Assembly (NCBI GenBank): GCA_963785585.1
Contig: CAWAVW010000004.1
Coordinates: 248,001 to 312,000 of the forward strand
Reading direction: 5' to 3'
DNA from: Palsa-295 sp963785585
GTDB taxonomy: Bacteria; Acidobacteriota; Terriglobia; Acidiferrales; UBA7541
Length of the DNA stretch: 64,000 nt
Of the stretch, positions 62,428-64,000 are shown one piece after another. A program made the translations under genes and the position numbers. Under the pieces are notes generated by a model. It did no database searches and had not been told where the DNA came from. It saw only the letters and a list, made by a program, of their open reading frames with translations. The first letter of the stretch is position 1. Each line of letters starts with the position of its first letter.

Positions 62428-62661
62428 ATGGCAGATGTGAAGGTTACGGTTGTGAACAACGGTCCATTGTTGATCGATGGCGAAATCGAAATCGTGGATC
62501 AGGAAGGCAAGGCGTACGGATTGGGCGGACGCACAAAAATAGGCTTATGCCGGTGCGGAGCTTCCGAGCGCAAGCCGTTCTGCGATGGATCACACAAGAA
62601 GAGCACGTTTCAGAGCGTGGTCCAGGCTCACGAACTGCCTCCGCCGCCTGCGAAGAACTAG
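62428..62661 (+). CDS. CDGSH-type iron-sulfur protein
   Basis: 77 residues with the CDGSH motif LCRCGASERKPFCDGSHKK: three Cys and one His that hold a [2Fe-2S] centre. A short N-terminal strand region (VNNGPLLIDGEIEI) matches the bacterial one-motif CDGSH group. It is the last gene before the terminator and probably part of the cys operon. Its role there, perhaps redox or Fe-S sensing, is inference. Confidence 0.9.
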   Translation: MADVKVTVVNNGPLLIDGEIEIVDQEGKAYGLGGRTKIGLCRCGASERKPFCDGSHKKSTFQSVVQAHELPPPPAKN

Positions 62662-62726
62662 CCGTGTTGATAGGGAGAGGCATCCTCACGTTGTAACAGT
62701 TTTACCCATAGAATTGCGATCTTGAT

Positions 62727-62761
62727 AGCCCGGGTTGCCGCCGACCCGGGCTTTTTCTTTT
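62727..62761 (+). terminator. Rho-independent terminator of the cys operon
   Basis: AGCCCGGGT (62727-62735), an 8-nt loop and ACCCGGGCT (62744-62752), followed by a T-rich run. Confidence 0.85.
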
Positions 62762-62868
62762 TGCAAGCCTAACAATTAATTAGTCTTAAGTGGTACTAGA
62801 ACCAATGATGCCGAACGGAATGCCGGTTGCTTCGGCCTTTGTGGGCAAGTAGGCCACTTGGGGGCTGT

Positions 62869-64000
62869 GTGGGTCGTACGGGGCAGGTTTGGGGTCATAT
62901 TCAACGGTTCCGTCGCGTCTTGATTTGGGCGCTTGCGATTGGTGTGTATGTAGGCATCGTCTGGTTCCTTCGCAGTTCCGCATATATTGCAGATCCTATC
63001 CTCGATACCTACCTTCAGATGGCTGGAAGCCTGATCGCGTTCACGTTTGCAGCCAATGCGTTGGTAAGGTTCCGCGGAACGCACGACCGGATTTCGCTGA
63101 TTCTGGCGTTCGGATTTGTGCTGGCCGGATTGATTGAAGCGGGAACGAGCATCACGATCTCGCGGGGCGTACTGGTCGAAGCGAACTCGGGAAATCAGAT
63201 TTCGATGGGATGGCTGGCGGGGCGCACTCTGCTGGGGGTGTTGCTGCTGGCAGCTCTGGCGGTGGAACGGCGGATTCCGGTGGCGCGCGATCCGGCCAAG
63301 GAAATGGCCGGCGCGACGCTGATGGTGGGCGCTGCCGCCTACCTGACCAGCATTTTCTATTTCGTGCTTCCCCACGCGCCGAAAATTCACCCTGGCGCGT
63401 TCGTGCCGCGGGCGTGGGATTTGTTGCCGGCAGCGATTTACCTGGCGGCAGCAATCGGCTACTCGCGAAGACTGCCTCGACTGGGAGCGTATTTGGACCG
63501 CGCGCTGTACATCGCCGCGGCGATGAATTTCCTGTGCCACCTGACGATGAGCCAGTCACAGCATGTTCTGGATGCGGCATTCACGGCGGCGCATCTGCTG
63601 ATGGTGATGAGTTATGTGGTCGTGCTCGGCGGCACGCTTCTGGACAACGCGAAGCTGTTCGATGAAGTCAGCCAGCTTGCCGCGTCTGACTCGTTGACCG
63701 GGCTGGCAAACCACCGGCGCTTGATTGAGGTTCTCGAAAATGAGATCCAGCGTTCCGCCCGCACTGGACGGAGTTTTTCGATTCTGCTGTTCGATCTGGA
63801 CGGCCTGAAAAAAATTAACGACAAATTCGGGCACCTGGTGGGCAGCGCGGCCATCAAGCGCGTCGGCACGGTATTAAAAAGCAGAAGCCGCACCATCGAT
63901 ACTCCGGCGCGGTATGGCGGCGACGAGTTCGCACTGGTGCTGCCGGAATCCGGAGCGGAAGACGCGATGCAAGCCGCCACACGCATTTGCGAGCAGCTTG
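62869..64000 (+). CDS. membrane-bound GGDEF diguanylate cyclase (3' partial)
   Basis: Open from a stop at 62806 to the window end, in the frame where 62869 GTG (preceded by GGGGG) is the most likely start. About 377 residues are visible. Some eight hydrophobic segments (LIWALAIGVYVGIVWFL ... LLMVMSYVVVLGGTLL) form a membrane sensor module. A short linker leads to the GGDEF domain: ASDSLTGLANHRRL, FDLDGLKKINDKFGH and RYGGDEFALVLPESG. The active GGDEF motif and metal Asp are intact, so it should make c-di-GMP. No inhibitory RxxD is visible before the motif. The C terminus is beyond the window. Confidence 0.88.
   Translation, partial: MGRTGQVWGHIQRFRRVLIWALAIGVYVGIVWFLRSSAYIADPILDTYLQMAGSLIAFTFAANALVRFRGTHDRISLILAFGFVLAGLIEAGTSITISRGVLVEANSGNQISMGWLAGRTLLGVLLLAALAVERRIPVARDPAKEMAGATLMVGAAAYLTSIFYFVLPHAPKIHPGAFVPRAWDLLPAAIYLAAAIGYSRRLPRLGAYLDRALYIAAAMNFLCHLTMSQSQHVLDAAFTAAHLLMVMSYVVVLGGTLLDNAKLFDEVSQLAASDSLTGLANHRRLIEVLENEIQRSARTGRSFSILLFDLDGLKKINDKFGHLVGSAAIKRVGTVLKSRSRTIDTPARYGGDEFALVLPESGAEDAMQAATRICEQL

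Overview
The window is about 60% G+C and very gene-dense. It most resembles a chromosome segment of an Acidobacteriota bacterium of the Koribacter/Terriglobus type. That placement is inferred from the gene mix: YVTN/IPT beta-propeller surface proteins, an FG-GAP-bearing secretin, a CE15 glucuronoyl esterase, SGNH esterases, futalosine-pathway MqnD, a CysO/Mec cysteine pathway, MetH and a Skp/OmpH-type outer-membrane chaperone. The cell is Gram-negative. I saw no tRNA, rRNA, CRISPR array, insertion sequence or prophage gene.

Layout. 1-2.7 kb: the 3' part of a secreted beta-propeller protein. 2.8-3.5 kb: an OmpH/Skp chaperone with a clear promoter and terminator. 3.6-10.6 kb: the conserved translation/transcription operon rimP-nusA-infB-ylxP(DUF503)-rbfA-truB, preceded by an attenuator-like leader. 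10.7-13.9 kb (minus): a secretin whose C-terminal domain is interrupted by a seven-repeat FG-GAP propeller. 14.1-19.0 kb: an iron-transport operon of the FetM/P19-associated type. It holds an FTR1 permease fused to a DUF2318 Cys-rich domain, two FtsX/MacB-like permeases, and an ABC ATPase carrying a DtxR-type metal-sensing domain at its C terminus. A perfect 14-bp-arm palindrome covers the predicted transcription start.

19-30 kb: housekeeping and small metabolism genes: VOC protein, DUF971, an APC transporter with a cytosolic stress-type tail, TrxB, proline dehydrogenase, a glycine-zipper lipoprotein, a frameshifted UPF0173 hydrolase, ferredoxin, SufT-like, Trm112-like, glycosyltransferase 9 and an SGNH protein. 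30-35.5 kb (minus): a TetR-controlled drug-efflux-like operon (aldo/keto reductase, TetR, HlyD, ABC ATPase, ABC-2 permease, small membrane protein) with a TetR-like operator in its promoter. 35.7-43.9 kb (minus): ddl, arginase, asnS, a TIM-barrel epimerase, ggt, two tiny tail-anchored proteins and a MetE N-half-like protein. 44-48 kb: ogt, CE15 esterase, SGNH esterase, VOC protein. 48-53 kb (minus): metH and mqnD. 53-59 kb: mixed hypothetical and metabolic genes, including bioY, a receiver protein coupled to a pseudopilin-like protein, and a DinB/glutaredoxin pair. 59.3-62.7 kb: cysM-mec-cysO-moeZ-CDGSH, a sulfur-carrier-protein route to cysteine. 62.9 kb to the end: the 5' part of a membrane GGDEF diguanylate cyclase.

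The strongest leads are the ABC ATPase-DtxR fusion with its operator-like palindrome, the secretin with an inserted propeller, and the CysO carrier whose di-glycine is masked by three extra residues beside a JAMM protease gene.
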